Assembly (NCBI GenBank): GCA_016718265.1
Contig: JADKDZ010000002.1
Span: forward strand, 372,001 to 436,000
Origin: Uliginosibacterium sp.
GTDB taxonomy: Bacteria > Pseudomonadota > Gammaproteobacteria > Burkholderiales > Rhodocyclaceae
Direction: 5' to 3'
DNA length: 64,000 nucleotides
Made by a program: the position numbers and the translations under genes. Positions 62,366 to 64,000 of this stretch are shown here, one piece after another. The notes under the pieces are model-generated. The model ran no database searches. It had not been told where the DNA came from and was given only the letters and a program-made list of their open reading frames with translations. Numbering within the stretch: position 1 is the first letter of the stretch; every line of letters starts with the position of its first letter.

Positions 62366-64000
62366 ATGACCCCTGAACACCGCCAGGCCCAACGCTTCAT
62401 CGCCCTCGACCCCGCCCGCAGCGTGGCGGTGGAGGCGTGTGCGGGGAGTGGCAAGACCTGGTTGCTGACTTCGCGTTTGCTGCGCTTATTGTTGAGCGGG
62501 GCGCGGCCGGGGCAGATTCTGGCGATTACCTACACGCGCAAGGCGGCGCGGGAGATCGAGGCGCGGCTGCGGGGGCTGCTGGCGATGCTGGCGACGGCGG
62601 ATGAGGCAACCGTGCTGCGCGAGCTGCAGATGCGAGGGCTGGCGGATGCTGAGGCGCGGCGGCAGATCACGCCCTGTCGGGCCTTGCTGGAGGCGGTGCT
62701 GCGGGCGGAGCCGCCGATCACGATCACGACCTTCCATGGTTGGTTTGCGCGGCTGCTGGGTGGCGCGCCGCTGGATAGCGGGTTGGCAGGGCGGAGTCTC
62801 GACGAAGCCGCGTCCAGCTTGCTTGACGAGGCATGGGTGCTGCTGGCGGCCGACTGTAGCCGCTCGCCGAATAGCCCGCTTGCAGAGGCGCTGCTGTGGC
62901 TGTATCGCGAGCTGGGGGCGTTCTCGACAAGGAATCTGCTGCGGCGCTTGATTGACCGGCGCGCGGAATGGCGGGTGTGGTGCGATACCTGTGGCGGCAG
63001 TGAGGGCGTGGAACGCTGGATCACGACGGAATTCGGTGTCGGCGTGGATCCGCTGGCTGAGCTGTTTACCGCCGCACGGCTGGACGAGCTGGAAGCGTTT
63101 GCACGCCTGCTGGGGCTGAACACGGCGAGCGATCAGGCTATGGGGAACGCGCTGGCTCAAGCGGTGGTGGATCTGCGCAAAGGGGTGGGAGGCGGCAACG
63201 AAGATGTTTTTGAATGCGTTCGCGCGGCATTTCTGACGGCGACGAACACGCCCCGTGCCCGCAAGGCCAGCGCGGCACAAGCCAAGCGCCTGGGTGCGGA
63301 GGAGGAAACGTATCTCCGCCTGCATGCTGAATGGAGCGAACGCCTGATCGCGACCATCGGCGCGCTGCAAGACTTGCGGAATGCGGAACTCAATCGGCAT
63401 GCCTTGCGCGTGGGTGACGCCTTGCTGTCCAAGCTGGATCAGTTGAAGCAGGCGCGGCGCGTGATGGATTTCTCCGATCTGGAGGCAGAGATCGACGGGC
63501 TGCTAGCACGCGAGGGTGCGGCGGCTTACCTGCAGGCGCGGCTGGATGCGCGCTACAAGCACATTTTGCTGGACGAGTTTCAGGATACCAACCCGCTGCA
63601 ATGGCGCATCCTGCGCGGCTGGCTGGATGCTTACGCCAGCGCGGGCGTGACGCGGCCGAGCGTGTTTCTGGTGGGCGACCCGAAACAGTCGATTTACCGC
63701 TTCCGCCGCGCCGAGCCCAAGTTGTTCGCAGCGGCTTCAAAGTATTTTGCGGATGAGTTCGGTGCGATACATATGAGTAATGCTCATACCTTTCGCAACG
63801 CACAGCCAATCGTGGCAATCGTCAACGAGGTTTTTTCGGCAGAACCGCTGTTCATGGGATTCACAGCTCAGACTGCCGAGCGCGAAGCCTGGCCGGGGCG
63901 AATCGAAGTGCTGCCGCTGATCCCGGTGCCGGAAGCGCCGGGATCAGCGGCAGCAGAAGGCTTCCGCAATCCACTGGAAGAGGCGCGTGAAGAGGCCGAA
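62366..64000 (+). CDS. UvrD/RecB-type helicase-nuclease (AddA-like), 5' part
   Basis: Open from ATG 62366 to the window edge (545 codons), beginning MTPEHRQAQRFIALDPARSV. Helicase motif I is EACAGSGKTWLLTSRLLR, motif Ia ITYTRKAAREIEARL, Ib TTFHGWF, motif II HILLDEFQDTNPLQW and motif III FLVGDPKQSIYRFRRAE. This is the superfamily 1A pattern of RecB/AddA subunits of exonuclease V-type enzymes. The partner nuclease (AddB) is not upstream here and may lie downstream outside the window. Confidence 0.87.
   Translation, partial: MTPEHRQAQRFIALDPARSVAVEACAGSGKTWLLTSRLLRLLLSGARPGQILAITYTRKAAREIEARLRGLLAMLATADEATVLRELQMRGLADAEARRQITPCRALLEAVLRAEPPITITTFHGWFARLLGGAPLDSGLAGRSLDEAASSLLDEAWVLLAADCSRSPNSPLAEALLWLYRELGAFSTRNLLRRLIDRRAEWRVWCDTCGGSEGVERWITTEFGVGVDPLAELFTAARLDELEAFARLLGLNTASDQAMGNALAQAVVDLRKGVGGGNEDVFECVRAAFLTATNTPRARKASAAQAKRLGAEEETYLRLHAEWSERLIATIGALQDLRNAELNRHALRVGDALLSKLDQLKQARRVMDFSDLEAEIDGLLAREGAAAYLQARLDARYKHILLDEFQDTNPLQWRILRGWLDAYASAGVTRPSVFLVGDPKQSIYRFRRAEPKLFAAASKYFADEFGAIHMSNAHTFRNAQPIVAIVNEVFSAEPLFMGFTAQTAEREAWPGRIEVLPLIPVPEAPGSAAAEGFRNPLEEAREEAE

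Overview
The window is one stretch of a betaproteobacterial chromosome (GC about 58-60%, Shine-Dalgarno starts, many 1-8 bp gene overlaps). The single 14-gene nuoA-N operon behind secG and tRNA-Leu(GAG), the hrcA/nadK/recN block, the LexA-type imuA-imuB-dnaE2 cassette and the glrK-qseG-glrR order all fit Betaproteobacteria, perhaps Rhodocyclales-like. That placement is inference from gene content.

1-15.7 kb is core energy metabolism: the truncated start of a DUF502 membrane gene, fmdB, a sigma70 promoter, secG, tRNA-Leu(GAG) with its terminator, and complete respiratory complex I (nuoA-N). 15.7-23.8 kb runs on the minus strand: an Smr nuclease-domain protein, trxB, and a cell-envelope glycan operon (flippase-like membrane protein, GT2 polyprenyl-phosphate glycosyltransferase, APH-fold kinase, two ArnT-like GT39 enzymes, one frameshifted). 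24-28.3 kb holds a translationally coupled threonine/serine exporter and arginase, a GH5 lipoprotein and two small proteins. 28.4-36.3 kb carries hrcA, divergent nadK-recN-esterase, terC, an MFS transporter and a frameshifted GT9 heptosyltransferase. 36.4-41.8 kb is the SOS mutagenesis cassette behind a clear LexA box, with a disrupted dnaE2 start. 41.9-47.1 kb has a KDPG aldolase, a serine-linker esterase lipoprotein, the rtcB2-prfH RNA-repair/ribosome-rescue pair behind a 13-codon leader ORF, and creA.

47.1-52.7 kb has a GNAT-LuxC-LuxE acyl-activation/reduction operon without luciferase, a bactofilin, and a MerF-like membrane protein with a MerR/CadR-type regulator and a ZntR-like operator. 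52.2-57.5 kb is a four-gene operon for a sigma54 two-component system (glrK-qseG-glrR plus a secreted protein) and two paired exported low-complexity proteins. 57.4-64 kb has a four-FN3 lipoprotein with an unrecognised C-terminal domain, a Phd/VapC toxin-antitoxin pair, an intergenic repeat cluster, an HD hydrolase and the start of a RecB/AddA-type helicase.

Four conserved genes carry frame breaks (near 20.13, 35.52, 38.71-38.76 and 52.81 kb). Three look like single- or two-base indels and may be sequence errors; the dnaE2 one is a net gain of roughly 58 bp. The items most worth a second look are the leader ORF upstream of rtcB2-prfH, the orphan LuxC-LuxE-GNAT operon, the metal-sensing module with an unusual convergent layout, a dispersed hairpin element placed just after several minus-strand stop codons, and the two adjacent exported proteins sharing an N-terminal motif.
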